DNA of 64,000 bases from positions 3,590,001 through 3,654,000 of the forward strand of contig NZ_AP019782.1 of the NCBI RefSeq assembly GCF_019669985.1, written 5' to 3'. The stretch's first letter is position 1, and every line of letters begins with the position of its first letter. Positions 1 through 8,645 of this stretch are shown here, piece after piece. The position numbers were made by a program, and so were the translations under genes. The notes below the pieces were generated by a model, which was given only the letters and a program-made list of their open reading frames with translations, searched no databases and was not told the DNA's origin. Source of the DNA: Methylogaea oryzae. Lineage in GTDB: Bacteria; Pseudomonadota; Gammaproteobacteria; Methylococcales; Methylococcaceae.

Positions 1-1619
1 ACGTGTTGCTGGAAATGGGCCAGCCCCTGCACGCCTTCGACGCCGCCAAGGTGCAAGGCGGCGTCCAGGTGCGCAAGGCCCGCAACGACGAAGAACTGCT
101 GCTGCTCAACGACCTAACCGTCAAGCTGGACGAACGCACCCTGGTGATCGCCGACGAACAGCGTCCGCTGGCCCTGGCCGGCATCATGGGCGGCAAGGAC
201 TCGGCCGTCGGCGACGCCACCGTCGACCTGTTTCTGGAATGCGCCTATTTCGCTCCCGCCGCCATGATGGGCGAAGCGCGCCGCTACGGCCTGCACACCG
301 ACTCCTCCCACCGCTTCGAGCGCGGCGTGGATCCCGCCATGCAACATCGCGCCATCGAGCGCGCCACCGCATTGATCCTGTCCATGGCCGGCGGCAGCGC
401 CGGGCCGATCACCGAGCGGACCAGCGCCGAACACGTGCCGACGCGTTCGCCCATCGTCCTGCGGGAAGATCGGCTCCGTAAAATACTGGGCCTGTCCCTG
501 GAAAAAGCCCAGGTCACCGACCTGCTGAACCGCTTGCGCATGGATGTGGCCGAAAACGACGGCGGCTGGCGCGTGACGCCGCCCAGCTTCCGTTTCGACG
601 TGGCCATCGAGGCCGATTTGATCGAGGAAATCGGCCGCGTCTACGGCTACGACCGACTGCCGCGCCGCGTTCCAGTCATGGGCAGCGCCTTGCTGGACGC
701 GCCGGAAGGCCGCTTGCCGCTCGACCGCATGAAGGATCTGCTGGTGGATCGGGGCTACCAGGAAGCCATCACCTACAGCTTCGTCGACCCCGCCATGCAG
801 GCGGCGCTGGCGCCCAACGAAACGCCCATCGCCCTGAAAAATCCCATTTCCGCCGACATGGCGATGATGCGCACCACCCTGTGGGCCGGTTTGCTGCAAG
901 CGGCGCAACACAACCACGCCCGCCAGGAAAACCGCATCCGCTTGTTCGAATCGGGACTGCGATTCCAGGGCGACTTGGCCGATATCCGCCAGGAGCCCGG
1001 CTTGGCCGGACTGGCCCTGGGACCGGTATGGCCGCAGCAGTGGGCCGAAAAAGCCCGTGCAGTGGACTTCTTCGACGTGAAAGCCGACGTGGAAGCGTTG
1101 CTCGCCCTCACCGGCCTAGGCGGCGGCTTCCGCTTCCAGGCCGCCGAGCATCCGGCCCTGCACCCCGGCCAGAGCGCCGCCATCGTCGATGCGGCAGGCC
1201 GTCGCATCGGCTGGCTGGGCATGTTGCACCCGCACCTGGAAAAAGCTTTCGAATTCACCACCAGCGTATTCCTGTTCGAACTGGAACTCGCGGAGACGCA
1301 AATCAAGCGCCTGCCCGCCTTCCGCCCCCTGTCGCGCTTCCCATCGGTGCGCCGCGACCTGGCCCTGGTGGTGGATGCGGCCCTGGAAGCCGGCCGGGTT
1401 CAGGACGCCGTGTTGTCGCTTGCCGACGAGCTGATCCAGGACGTGCGGGTCTTTGACGTGTATTGCGGGCCGGGGGTAGAATCGGGCCGCAAGAGCTTGG
1501 CGCTGGCCTTGGTCTTGCAAGACAGCCGCGACACCTTGACGGACGCCAAAGTGGAAGCGGCCATCGGCAACGTGTTGGCAAAGCTGGAACGCGATTTCGG
1601 TGCGAAGCTGAGGGACTGA
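1..1619 (+). CDS. pheT: Phenylalanyl-tRNA synthetase beta subunit (C-terminal part, cut by window start)
   Basis: Beta chain of the alpha2beta2 enzyme that charges tRNA-Phe in the cytoplasm. The frame is open from the first bases and gives 538 visible residues. The family is about 790 long, so roughly the first 250 residues (tRNA-binding EMAP-like and early B3/B4 regions) lie outside. The visible part starts in B3/B4 ([10 protein letters not shown]), has a B5 region around residues 150-218 (ending RVYGYDRLP) and a C-terminal ferredoxin-fold anticodon-binding domain from about residue 435 ([13 protein letters not shown]). The stop is 5 nt before ihfA, the usual pheST-ihfA operon order. No frameshift seen. 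Confidence 0.97.
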   Translation, partial: VLLEMGQPLHAFDAAKVQGGVQVRKARNDEELLLLNDLTVKLDERTLVIADEQRPLALAGIMGGKDSAVGDATVDLFLECAYFAPAAMMGEARRYGLHTDSSHRFERGVDPAMQHRAIERATALILSMAGGSAGPITERTSAEHVPTRSPIVLREDRLRKILGLSLEKAQVTDLLNRLRMDVAENDGGWRVTPPSFRFDVAIEADLIEEIGRVYGYDRLPRRVPVMGSALLDAPEGRLPLDRMKDLLVDRGYQEAITYSFVDPAMQAALAPNETPIALKNPISADMAMMRTTLWAGLLQAAQHNHARQENRIRLFESGLRFQGDLADIRQEPGLAGLALGPVWPQQWAEKARAVDFFDVKADVEALLALTGLGGGFRFQAAEHPALHPGQSAAIVDAAGRRIGWLGMLHPHLEKAFEFTTSVFLFELELAETQIKRLPAFRPLSRFPSVRRDLALVVDAALEAGRVQDAVLSLADELIQDVRVFDVYCGPGVESGRKSLALALVLQDSRDTLTDAKVEAAIGNVLAKLERDFGAKLRD

Positions 1620-1624
1620 TTGAA

Positions 1625-1921
1625 ATGACGGTGACCAAAGCCGAGTTGGTCGAAAGGCTCTTCGATGAGCTGGGCCTCAACAAGCGCGAGGCCAAGGAAA
1701 TCGTCGAGCAATTTTTCGAAGAGATCAAAAACGCCTTGGAAGCCGGCCGCGAGGTCAAGCTTTCCGGCTTCGGCAATTTCGGCTTGCGCGACAAAGGCGA
1801 AAGACCGGGGCGCAATCCCAAGACCGGCAAGGAAATTCCCATTTCGGCGCGGCGCGTGGTCACCTTCCGCGCCGGGCAGAAACTCAAGGCAAGGGTAGGT
1901 TGCGATGCTGGATCAGAGTAA
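1625..1921 (+). CDS. ihfA: Integration host factor alpha subunit
   Basis: Small DNA-bending nucleoid protein that pairs with IhfB and acts in recombination, replication and promoter architecture. 98 residues, normal for the family. The ATG at 1625 gives [19 protein letters not shown] at the N-terminus. The beta-ribbon arm [14 protein letters not shown] is at residues 60-73, with the intercalating proline at P65. It follows pheT by 5 nt and overlaps merR by 17 nt, so the three are probably co-transcribed. The frame is open further upstream inside pheT, but homology and length support the ATG at 1625. Confidence 0.97.
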   Translation: MTVTKAELVERLFDELGLNKREAKEIVEQFFEEIKNALEAGREVKLSGFGNFGLRDKGERPGRNPKTGKEIPISARRVVTFRAGQKLKARVGCDAGSE

Positions 1922-2264
1922 CGGCAACGGAGCGGTACTGCCGGAAATCCCGGCGAAGAAATACTTCGCCATCGGCGAAGTGAGCGAGCTGTGCGGCGTC
2001 AAACCCCACGTGCTGCGCTACTGGGAGCAGGAATTCGACCAGCTCAAGCCGGTCAAGCGGCGCGGCAATCGCCGCTATTACCAACGGGAAGACGTGCTGC
2101 TGGTCCGCCAAATCCGCGGCCTGCTGTACGAACAAGGCTACACCATCGGCGGCGCGCGCCTGCTGTTGTCCACCGAAGGCGTACGCCAAGCGGTCATCGA
2201 GGAGACCGAAGTCATCCAAAACATGTTGGACGAATTGGAAGAAATCCTCGAACTGCTGAAATAA
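1905..2264 (+). CDS. MerR-family transcriptional regulator downstream of ihfA
   Basis: 119-residue MerR-type DNA-binding protein. After a short tail the winged helix begins near residue 20 ([13 protein letters not shown]), followed by the diagnostic VLRYWEQEF and the wing [13 protein letters not shown]. The C-terminus is a short acidic helix ([14 protein letters not shown]) suited to dimerisation. There is no effector domain and no metal-binding cysteine cluster. This small MerR protein sits next to ihfA in many proteobacteria; its regulon is not established. It starts inside the ihfA end (17-nt overlap) and is followed by tRNA-Pro. Confidence 0.9.
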   Translation: MLDQSNGNGAVLPEIPAKKYFAIGEVSELCGVKPHVLRYWEQEFDQLKPVKRRGNRRYYQREDVLLVRQIRGLLYEQGYTIGGARLLLSTEGVRQAVIEETEVIQNMLDELEEILELLK

Positions 2265-2296
2265 ATTCAGAAAGCTGGTATCATTCTCCAAGTTTT

Positions 2297-2373
2297 CGGG
2301 GCGTAGCGCAGCCTGGTAGCGCACCTGCATGGGGTGCAGGGGGTCGAAGGTTCAAATCCTTTCGCCCCGACCA
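2297..2373 (+). tRNA. tRNA-Pro (anticodon GGG)
   Basis: Complete cloverleaf read from the sequence. The acceptor stem CGGGGCG pairs perfectly with CGCCCCG (2363-2369). The D-arm is GCGC/GCGC. The anticodon stem CCTGC/GCAGG encloses loop ATGGGGT, giving anticodon GGG at 2331-2333. The T-arm GAAGG/CCTTT closes loop TTCAAAT. The 3' CCA (2371-2373) is encoded. It lies 32 nt after the merR stop and just before an intrinsic terminator, so it may end the pheT-ihfA-merR transcript. Confidence 0.97.
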
Positions 2374-2390
2374 ATTCAAGTAGCAAAGTG

Positions 2391-2420
2391 AAAGCCGGAA
2401 CCCCAACCGGCTTTTTTATT
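2391..2420 (+). terminator. Rho-independent terminator after tRNA-Pro
   Basis: Stem AAAGCCGG (2391-2398), loop AACCCCAA, stem CCGGCTTT (2407-2414), then a T-rich tail. Perfect 8-bp stem 17 nt after the tRNA CCA. Confidence 0.9.
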
Positions 2421-2515
2421 GTCCATCCCTCCCTGTCCAAGCCATTTCCTCGGTCCAAGCGTACACCCGGGCCGACAGGCGCGGCCACGGAACGATCCGT
2501 ATCGGTAAGACCACA

Positions 2516-2983
2516 ATGAACAAGCCTGTGAAAACCTTGCGTTTATTGACCTTGATCTGCGGCGCCGCGCTCAGCTTGGCCGGCTGCACCGTCGGCGACC
2601 CGGAAGAAAACCTGCGGCAGAGCCAGGCCTACCTGGAAAACAACGCCAAGCAGCCCGGCGTGATCACCACCGCCAGCGGCTTGCAGTATCGCGTCATCAA
2701 GGAAGGCACCGGCATTAAGCCGGCGGTCACGGACAATGTCACCGTCGACTATCGCGGCAGCCTGGTGAACGGCACGGAATTCGATGCCGGCAACGGCGTG
2801 TCCTTTCCCCTCGACGGCGTCATCCCCGGCTGGCAAGAAGGCGTGCAGCTGATGAAGGAAGGCGCGGAATACGAATTCACCATCCCGGCGGAGCTGGCCT
2901 ACGGCGCCGGCGGCACCGGCCGCGCCATCGGCCCCAATATGGCGCTGATCTTCAACGTGACCCTGGTCAAGGTCAACCGCTAG
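2516..2983 (+). CDS. FKBP-type peptidyl-prolyl cis-trans isomerase, lipoprotein
   Basis: 155-residue prolyl isomerase predicted to be anchored in the outer membrane or periplasmic face. The signal sequence ends in lipobox LAGC with the acylated Cys at position 24. The rest is one FKBP domain (about residues 50-155): TTASGLQYRVIKEGTG, the DYRGSLVNGTEFDA strand, FPLDGVIPGWQEGVQLM and the terminal ALIFNVTLVKV strand. It lacks the N-terminal dimerisation domain of FkpA/Mip, so it resembles the short FklB/Mip-like lipoproteins. Role: folding of exported proteins (family knowledge). It is a single gene converging on nhaR. Confidence 0.92.
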   Translation: MNKPVKTLRLLTLICGAALSLAGCTVGDPEENLRQSQAYLENNAKQPGVITTASGLQYRVIKEGTGIKPAVTDNVTVDYRGSLVNGTEFDAGNGVSFPLDGVIPGWQEGVQLMKEGAEYEFTIPAELAYGAGGTGRAIGPNMALIFNVTLVKVNR

Positions 2984-2992
2984 CCCGCCCCC

Positions 2993-3020
2993 CCTCGGGC
3001 GTCGCTTCCGCCGCCCGAGG
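2993..3020. terminator. GC-rich hairpin between convergent genes
   Basis: CCTCGGGCG (2993-3001) pairs with CGCCCGAGG (3012-3020) in the gap between the FKBP stop and the nhaR stop. There is no T-tract on either side, so it may only be an RNA 3'-end stabiliser or a weak bidirectional terminator. Confidence 0.45.
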
Positions 3021-3021
3021 C

Positions 3022-3936
3022 CTATTCCATCCCGTCCAGCAGCGCCAACCCCGCCCGCGCCTGTTCCAGAATGGCCTCCACGGCCGGATGCTTCAGCTTG
3101 CGCTGAACGGTTACGGCGTAAAACCGCTCCCGCACCCCCTCGACACGGCCCACGATTTCCGCGCCGTAGCGCTGGCGAATCTCCTCCTCCACCGCCGTGG
3201 GCGCCACGAACAACCCCACACCGGCAGCCCCGAAGGTCTTCACCAGGGCGCTGTCCTCGATTTCAGCCAGGACATTGGGACACAGCCCCGCGCTGTCGAA
3301 CCACTGGTCCAGGGAGCGCCTTAACGCCGTATTGGGCGTCGGCAGCAAAAACGGCGCGCCGTTAAGCGACCGCGGAAAATGCGGCGCATAACGCTGGGCC
3401 AGCGCCGCAACGCCGAACACCGCCACGCCGCACTCGCCCAGCAGATGGGTAAAGACACGGGAGCCGCCGCTGGGCGTGGCCGGAGTGTCCGACAACACCA
3501 GGTCCATGCCGTGCAGGGAAATTTCCGCCAGCAAGCGCTCGGCCTTGTCTTCATGGCAAACCATCTGCACCGGCTCGGGCAGGTTCAGCACCGGCTCCAA
3601 CAGCCGATAGGCGATCAGCTTGGGCAAGGCGTCGGCGATGCCCACGAGCAGCCGCGGCGCTCGCCCGCCGGCGCGGCCTTTGAGGGTATTGGTCAGCTCC
3701 CGGCCCAGGGAAAAAATCTCGTCGGCATAGCGGAACACCACCCGCCCCATGTCGGTCAGCTCCAACCGCCGTCCGTTCTTCCGCAACAGCTTTTCCCCCA
3801 CTGCCTGCTCGAATACCGCCAACTGCGCGCTGACGGTGGGCTGCGCCAGATGCAGCGTCTCGCAGGCGCGGGAAATACCGCCCTCCTTGGCGACGGTCCA
3901 AAAATAATACAAATGCTGGTAGTTCAGCCGCTCCAT
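3022..3936 (-). CDS. nhaR: LysR-family regulator NhaR
   Basis: 304-residue LysR-type activator. The N-terminus LNYQHLYYFWTVAKEGGISRA matches the NhaR subgroup. The helix-turn-helix spans about residues 5-64 (LHLAQPTVSAQLAVFEQAVG), and GIADALPKL after the linker is an NhaR hallmark, followed by the effector domain. In E. coli NhaR answers Na+/alkaline pH by activating nhaA and also controls pgaABCD. No nhaA antiporter is adjacent here. The gene diverges from ppc instead, with a dyad between them. The function label is family-based; the target here is unknown. Confidence 0.9.
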   Translation of the reverse strand: MERLNYQHLYYFWTVAKEGGISRACETLHLAQPTVSAQLAVFEQAVGEKLLRKNGRRLELTDMGRVVFRYADEIFSLGRELTNTLKGRAGGRAPRLLVGIADALPKLIAYRLLEPVLNLPEPVQMVCHEDKAERLLAEISLHGMDLVLSDTPATPSGGSRVFTHLLGECGVAVFGVAALAQRYAPHFPRSLNGAPFLLPTPNTALRRSLDQWFDSAGLCPNVLAEIEDSALVKTFGAAGVGLFVAPTAVEEEIRQRYGAEIVGRVEGVRERFYAVTVQRKLKHPAVEAILEQARAGLALLDGME

Positions 3937-4111
3937 TGCGTCGCTCGTTTATAGTTATTTTCAATTTTTCCGATAGTTACATTCTATTTTACTATCGCTA
4001 TAGCCGTCGGTAATCTGGCAGCACATCCATCGCCCGCCGACGCCCCCGGCCAAACACCGGCAGTTCGAGGAATACGGGCGCAACGCAACCACCAACGAAT
4101 TCAAGGCTTCG
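3937..4111. promoter_or_regulatory. Divergent nhaR/ppc control region with dyad and direct repeats
   Basis: AT-rich island in a GC-rich background. The dyad CGATAGT (3971-3977) ... ACTATCG (3991-3997) has a 13-bp spacer. ATAGTTA occurs twice, at 3951-3957 and 3973-3979, spaced 22 bp, about two helical turns. This is the expected position for LysR autoregulation and for control of ppc. The operator role is inference. Confidence 0.5.
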
Positions 4112-6934
4112 ATGACCAAAACAGCCGACGACAAAGAACTCCGCCGCAGCACCCGCCTGTTGGGATCGGTGCTGGCGCGGGTACTGAAAGCCCAGGCCGC
4201 CCCCAAAATCGCCGCCACCGTAGAGCAACTGCAACGGGGCTTTACCGGCCTGCACCGGGACGGCGGCGCGGCCCGGCGGCAATCCCTGCTCAACATCATC
4301 GAACCGTTGGAAGCGGAAGTCGCCAGCGACGTCGTGCGGGCCTTCAGCTTGTATTTCAGCCTGCTGCACATCGCCGAGGAATCCACCAACCTGCTCAAGC
4401 GCCGCCGGCAAACCGAACGGGGCGGCCACTATTGGCCCGGCTCGTTCCACGACACGTTGCTGCTCCTCAAGCAGTCCGGCGTTACGGCGGAGCAACTTCC
4501 CGCCCTGTTCGAGCAACTGCTGTACCTGCCGGTGATGACCGCCCACCCCACGGAAGCCAAGCGCCGCACCGTGCGCAACCAGTTGCGCAACATCTTCCTC
4601 ACCAACGAGCGGCTGGACGATCCCCAGGTGCGCGGCTATTACCGCCAAGTCGCCCTGGAGAAATTGCATCGGCAAATTCAGGCGCTGTGGAAAACCGACG
4701 AAGTCCGGTCCCGCAGCATGGGCGTGCTGGACGAAATCGAATCCGGCCTGTTTTATTTCCCCCTCTCCCTGTTCCAAGCGACCACACGCTTGTACCGCAA
4801 CTTCGAACGCGCCCTGGCCGACGTGTACGGCGAAGCGGCGGCCCGCGACATCCGCATCCCCAGCTTCCTGCGCTACGGCTCCTGGATCGGCGGCGACCGG
4901 GACGGCAACCCCAACGTCAAGCCGGAAACCACCGAGCTGGCCCTGCGCATGCAAACCTGCACGATCCTGCAGGAATACATCCGCTTGCTCGACGAATTGC
5001 GCGGCGAAATCACCCATTCCTACGGTTTCTGCCAACCGACGGAGGCATTCCTCGCCAGCCTGGCGGCCGACCGCGAAGCGCTGGGCGAAGCGGTGACGGG
5101 CCTGGAAAGGCACTACCTGCAGGAACCCTATCGCCACAAGCTGGCCTTGATGAAATACCGCATGGAGCGGACCCTGGCCCAGGCGGAACGACGCCTCGCC
5201 GGCCAAGCCGACGCGCGGGAAAGCCACGCCTACGCCAACGCCGCCGTTTTCATGGCCGATCTGCTGCTGATCCGCGACTCGCTATACGCCCACAACGACG
5301 GCGAAGTGGCGGAGCTGGGCCTGCGCGACCTGATCCGCCTGGCGGAGACCTTCGGCTTCCATTTGATGCAGCTGGACGTGCGGCAAGAATCCACCCGCCA
5401 TAGCGAGGCCGTGGCGGAAATCCTCGCCGCGCTCAAATTCCGCGCGGACCAAGCCGATTTCTGCGTGGACTACCGCGCGCTGGACGAAACGCAAAAACTC
5501 GCCTTGCTGAGCCAAGCCATCGCCCTGCCCGGCGGGCTGGACTACGACGCCGCCGCCCTATCCGACACCACCCGCGAAACCCTGGCGGTGTTCCGCGTCA
5601 TGGCGCGCATGCGCCGGGAAATCGGCGCCGACTGCTTCAGCCGCTACGTCATCTCCATGACCCACGCCGCCAGCCACATCATGGAAGTCATGCTGCTGGC
5701 CGCCCAAAGCGGCCTGGCCGGACGCCTGGGCGAAGGCTGGTACTGCCATATCGGCGTCAGCCCCCTGTTCGAAACCATCGACGACCTCAACCATATCGAA
5801 TCGGTGCTGACCACCCTGTTGGACCTGCCGGTCTACCGGGCGCTGCTGGACGCCTCCAGCGAACGCCAGGAAGTCATGCTGGGTTATTCCGATTCCTGCA
5901 AGGACGGCGGCATCCTCGCCTCGACCTGGGGCTTGTACCAGGCCCAGCGGCAAGTCATCGCCATCGCCGAGGCGCGCGGCATCCCCTGCCGCCTGTTCCA
6001 CGGCCGCGGCGGCACGGTGGGACGCGGCGGCGGCCCCACCCACGAAGCCATCCTCGCCCAGCCGCCCGACACGGTGCGCGGCCAAATCAAGTTCACCGAG
6101 CAAGGCGAAGTGCTGTTCTACCGCTACAACAACATGGAGACCGCCGTTTACGAGCTGACCATGGGCGTCACCGGCCTGCTCAAGGCCAGCATCAGCCTGG
6201 TGCAGCCGGTGCGGCAGGACCGGACGGAAGACTTGGCGGTCATGGCGGAACTGGCCCGCATCGGCGAACACAGTTACCGGGAGCTGACGGAACGCACCGA
6301 CGGCTTCCTCGACTATTTCTACGAAGCCACGCCGGTAGGCGAAATCGGCCAGCTCAACATCGGCTCGCGCCCTTCCCACCGAAAAAAGAAGGACCGCTCC
6401 AAGCAATCGGTGCGGGCCATCGCCTGGGTGTTCTCCTGGGCCCAGTCGCGCCAGACCTTCCCTGCCTGGTACGGCATCGGCTCCGCCCTGGCCAGCTGGT
6501 GCGCCGGCAAGCCGGAGCGGCTGCAACGGCTGCGCGCCATGTACCGGGAATGGCCGTTTTTCCGCAACCTGCTCAGCAACGCCCAAATGGCCTTGAGCAA
6601 ATCGGACATGGAAATCGCCCGGGAATACGCCGGACTTTGCCCGGAGCCGTCCACCGGCAAGCGCATCCACGACCTGATCGCCGCCGAATACCAGCGCTGC
6701 GAGGACTGGGTGCTGGACGTGGCCGAAGCCGACGGCCTGCTGGCGGAAAACCCGGAACTGGCCGCCTCCCTCAAGCGCCGCAACGCCTACCTGGGCCCGC
6801 TCAACTATCTGCAGGCCACGCTGCTGCGGCGGGTGCGGGCCGGCGGCGACGAAGCCCCGGCGGAAAGCCCCTGGATGCAGCCCTTGCTGCGCAGCATCAA
6901 CGCCATCGCGGCGGGCATGCGCAACACGGGGTAA
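4112..6934 (+). CDS. ppc: Phosphoenolpyruvate carboxylase
   Basis: Carboxylates PEP with bicarbonate to oxaloacetate, replenishing the TCA cycle; important in C1-assimilating bacteria. 940 residues against about 880 in E. coli. Visible motifs: VMTAHPTEAKRR with catalytic His145, GGDRDGNPNVKPE, GYSDSCKDGG, and the glycine-rich loop FHGRGGTVGRGGGPTHEA. Instead of the enteric VTVQGEVIEQSF it has IKFTEQGEVLFYRYNN followed by ETAVYELTMGVTGL, and GSRPSHRKKKDRSKQSVRAI, a variant known from the cyanobacterial/actinobacterial-like branch. Start ATG 4112. Monocistronic, divergent from nhaR. Confidence 0.97.
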   Translation: MTKTADDKELRRSTRLLGSVLARVLKAQAAPKIAATVEQLQRGFTGLHRDGGAARRQSLLNIIEPLEAEVASDVVRAFSLYFSLLHIAEESTNLLKRRRQTERGGHYWPGSFHDTLLLLKQSGVTAEQLPALFEQLLYLPVMTAHPTEAKRRTVRNQLRNIFLTNERLDDPQVRGYYRQVALEKLHRQIQALWKTDEVRSRSMGVLDEIESGLFYFPLSLFQATTRLYRNFERALADVYGEAAARDIRIPSFLRYGSWIGGDRDGNPNVKPETTELALRMQTCTILQEYIRLLDELRGEITHSYGFCQPTEAFLASLAADREALGEAVTGLERHYLQEPYRHKLALMKYRMERTLAQAERRLAGQADARESHAYANAAVFMADLLLIRDSLYAHNDGEVAELGLRDLIRLAETFGFHLMQLDVRQESTRHSEAVAEILAALKFRADQADFCVDYRALDETQKLALLSQAIALPGGLDYDAAALSDTTRETLAVFRVMARMRREIGADCFSRYVISMTHAASHIMEVMLLAAQSGLAGRLGEGWYCHIGVSPLFETIDDLNHIESVLTTLLDLPVYRALLDASSERQEVMLGYSDSCKDGGILASTWGLYQAQRQVIAIAEARGIPCRLFHGRGGTVGRGGGPTHEAILAQPPDTVRGQIKFTEQGEVLFYRYNNMETAVYELTMGVTGLLKASISLVQPVRQDRTEDLAVMAELARIGEHSYRELTERTDGFLDYFYEATPVGEIGQLNIGSRPSHRKKKDRSKQSVRAIAWVFSWAQSRQTFPAWYGIGSALASWCAGKPERLQRLRAMYREWPFFRNLLSNAQMALSKSDMEIAREYAGLCPEPSTGKRIHDLIAAEYQRCEDWVLDVAEADGLLAENPELAASLKRRNAYLGPLNYLQATLLRRVRAGGDEAPAESPWMQPLLRSINAIAAGMRNTG

Positions 6935-6965
6935 TCGGCCGTATACCCAGAGCAACCGTTTAGCC

Positions 6966-8645
6966 ATGGACACCAGCCATTCGCCATCGCTCCATCCCCT
7001 GGCCCGCCTACGGGAGCTGGCCGCTTTGGAGCGGGAAGACATCGGCGCCGTGATCGCCTACAGCGTGGGAATCGGCGTCATGTCCCTAGCCACGCCGGTA
7101 GCGGTGCAGGCGCTGGTCAACACCATCGCCTTCGGCGCCTTGCTCCAGCCGCTGGTGGTGCTGACCCTGGTGCTGCTGGTGTGCCTGTCGCTCAACAACC
7201 TGCTGCTGGGCGTGCAGTTCTACGTGGTGGAGATGCTGCAACGGCGGCTGTTCGTGCGTTATCTCGGCGAAGCCGGCGCCCGCTTGCAAGGGGTGTGCGC
7301 CGCCGCCCGCGACCGCCGCGACGTGCCGGAACTGGTCAACCGGTTCTTCGACGTGCTGACGGTGCAAAAAGCCGGCGCGGTGCTGCTGCTGGAAGCGGTC
7401 GCCTACCTGTTGCAGTCCTTCATCGGCATGATCCTGCTGGCTTTCTACCACCCCATGCTGCTGGCCTTCGACTTGTTTCTGCTGGGGGCGCTGGCCTTCA
7501 TCCTGCTGGTGCTGGGGCGGGGCGGCGTGGAGACGGCCATTGCCCAATCCAAGGCCAAATACGCCGCCGTCGCCTGGCTGGAAGAGCTGGCCCGCAACCC
7601 CTTGCTGGGCAAATTCGCCGACGGCGAGTCCTACCTGGCGGTGCGCACCGACCAGGCGGCGCGGGGCTATCTGGACGCTTGCGCGAACCATTTCCGCGTC
7701 GTCATGCGGCAGAACGTCGGCGCCCTGGCGCTGCATGCCCTGGCCGGCACCCTGTTGCTGGGCATGGGCGGCTGGATGGTGATCGAACGCCAGCTCAGCC
7801 TGGGCCAGTTGATCGCCGCCGAACTGGTGGTGGGCGCCATGATTTACGGCCTCACCCGGCTGGGCAAGGTACTCGACAACTACTACGAGCTGGCGGCCGC
7901 CATGGACAAGATCGGCCATTTGCTGGACCTGCCCCAGGAACGCGGCGACGGCGCGGCGCCGGAACGGGCCGCAGGGCCGGCCGCCGTGCAGCTGCGCGGC
8001 GTGACGCCGCCGCAAGGCCTAGGCCGGGAGCCGGTTGCGCCCATCGACATGGACATCGCCCCCGGCGACCGCCTGGCGCTGACCGGCGCCCGCTTGGCCG
8101 GCCTCGGCGCCGTCCTCGAACTGCTGTACGGGCTGCGTTCCCCGCTGGCGGGCAGCGTGCGGCTGGACGGGCAGGATCTGCGCGAAATCAAATTGAACGA
8201 GCTGCGCCGTTCCGTCGCCCTGGTGCGGGATACGGAAATCGTCCACGGCACGGTGCTGGACAACCTGCGCCTGGGCCGGGACATCCCCTTGCCGGAACTG
8301 TACACGGCCTTGCGCACGGTGGGACTGCTGGAAGAGCTGCTTGCCCTGCCCGACGGCCTCAACACCCTGCTGTTCCATCACGCCGGTCCGTTAACCCAGG
8401 AACAAGGCTTGCGGCTGACCCTGGCCCGCGCCATCGCCGGCCGCCCCCGGTTGTTGCTGCTGCATCGGGTCTTGGACCGCATGGACAATCGCGTGGCGCA
8501 AACGGTGATTCCCGAACTGTTGCGTCCGGATGCGCCCTGGACGCTGGTGACAGCCACCAACAGCCCGGCCGTGCTGGCCCATTGCGGACGCGTCGGCCGT
8601 CTCGATGGCGGCAGATTGACCGTAACGGAGGCCGGCCATGGCTGA
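6966..8645 (+). CDS. ABC exporter-like membrane protein with degenerate ATPase domain
   Basis: 559 residues in the layout of a type I secretion ABC half-transporter: about six membrane helices (residues 25-320) then a nucleotide-binding-like domain (330-559). All catalytic motifs are altered. The Walker A position reads GARLAGLG (374-381, no Lys, no Ser/Thr). The Q-loop Gln is Arg421. The signature is LTQEQ (476-480). Walker B is LLLLHR (496-501), with Asp and the catalytic Glu replaced. The switch His is Asn532. The fold-defining segments around them are preserved and the frame is intact, so this is not an ordinary pseudogene. It overlaps the HlyD gene by 8 nt. ATP hydrolysis is very unlikely; the role is unknown. 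Confidence 0.85.
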   Translation: MDTSHSPSLHPLARLRELAALEREDIGAVIAYSVGIGVMSLATPVAVQALVNTIAFGALLQPLVVLTLVLLVCLSLNNLLLGVQFYVVEMLQRRLFVRYLGEAGARLQGVCAAARDRRDVPELVNRFFDVLTVQKAGAVLLLEAVAYLLQSFIGMILLAFYHPMLLAFDLFLLGALAFILLVLGRGGVETAIAQSKAKYAAVAWLEELARNPLLGKFADGESYLAVRTDQAARGYLDACANHFRVVMRQNVGALALHALAGTLLLGMGGWMVIERQLSLGQLIAAELVVGAMIYGLTRLGKVLDNYYELAAAMDKIGHLLDLPQERGDGAAPERAAGPAAVQLRGVTPPQGLGREPVAPIDMDIAPGDRLALTGARLAGLGAVLELLYGLRSPLAGSVRLDGQDLREIKLNELRRSVALVRDTEIVHGTVLDNLRLGRDIPLPELYTALRTVGLLEELLALPDGLNTLLFHHAGPLTQEQGLRLTLARAIAGRPRLLLLHRVLDRMDNRVAQTVIPELLRPDAPWTLVTATNSPAVLAHCGRVGRLDGGRLTVTEAGHG

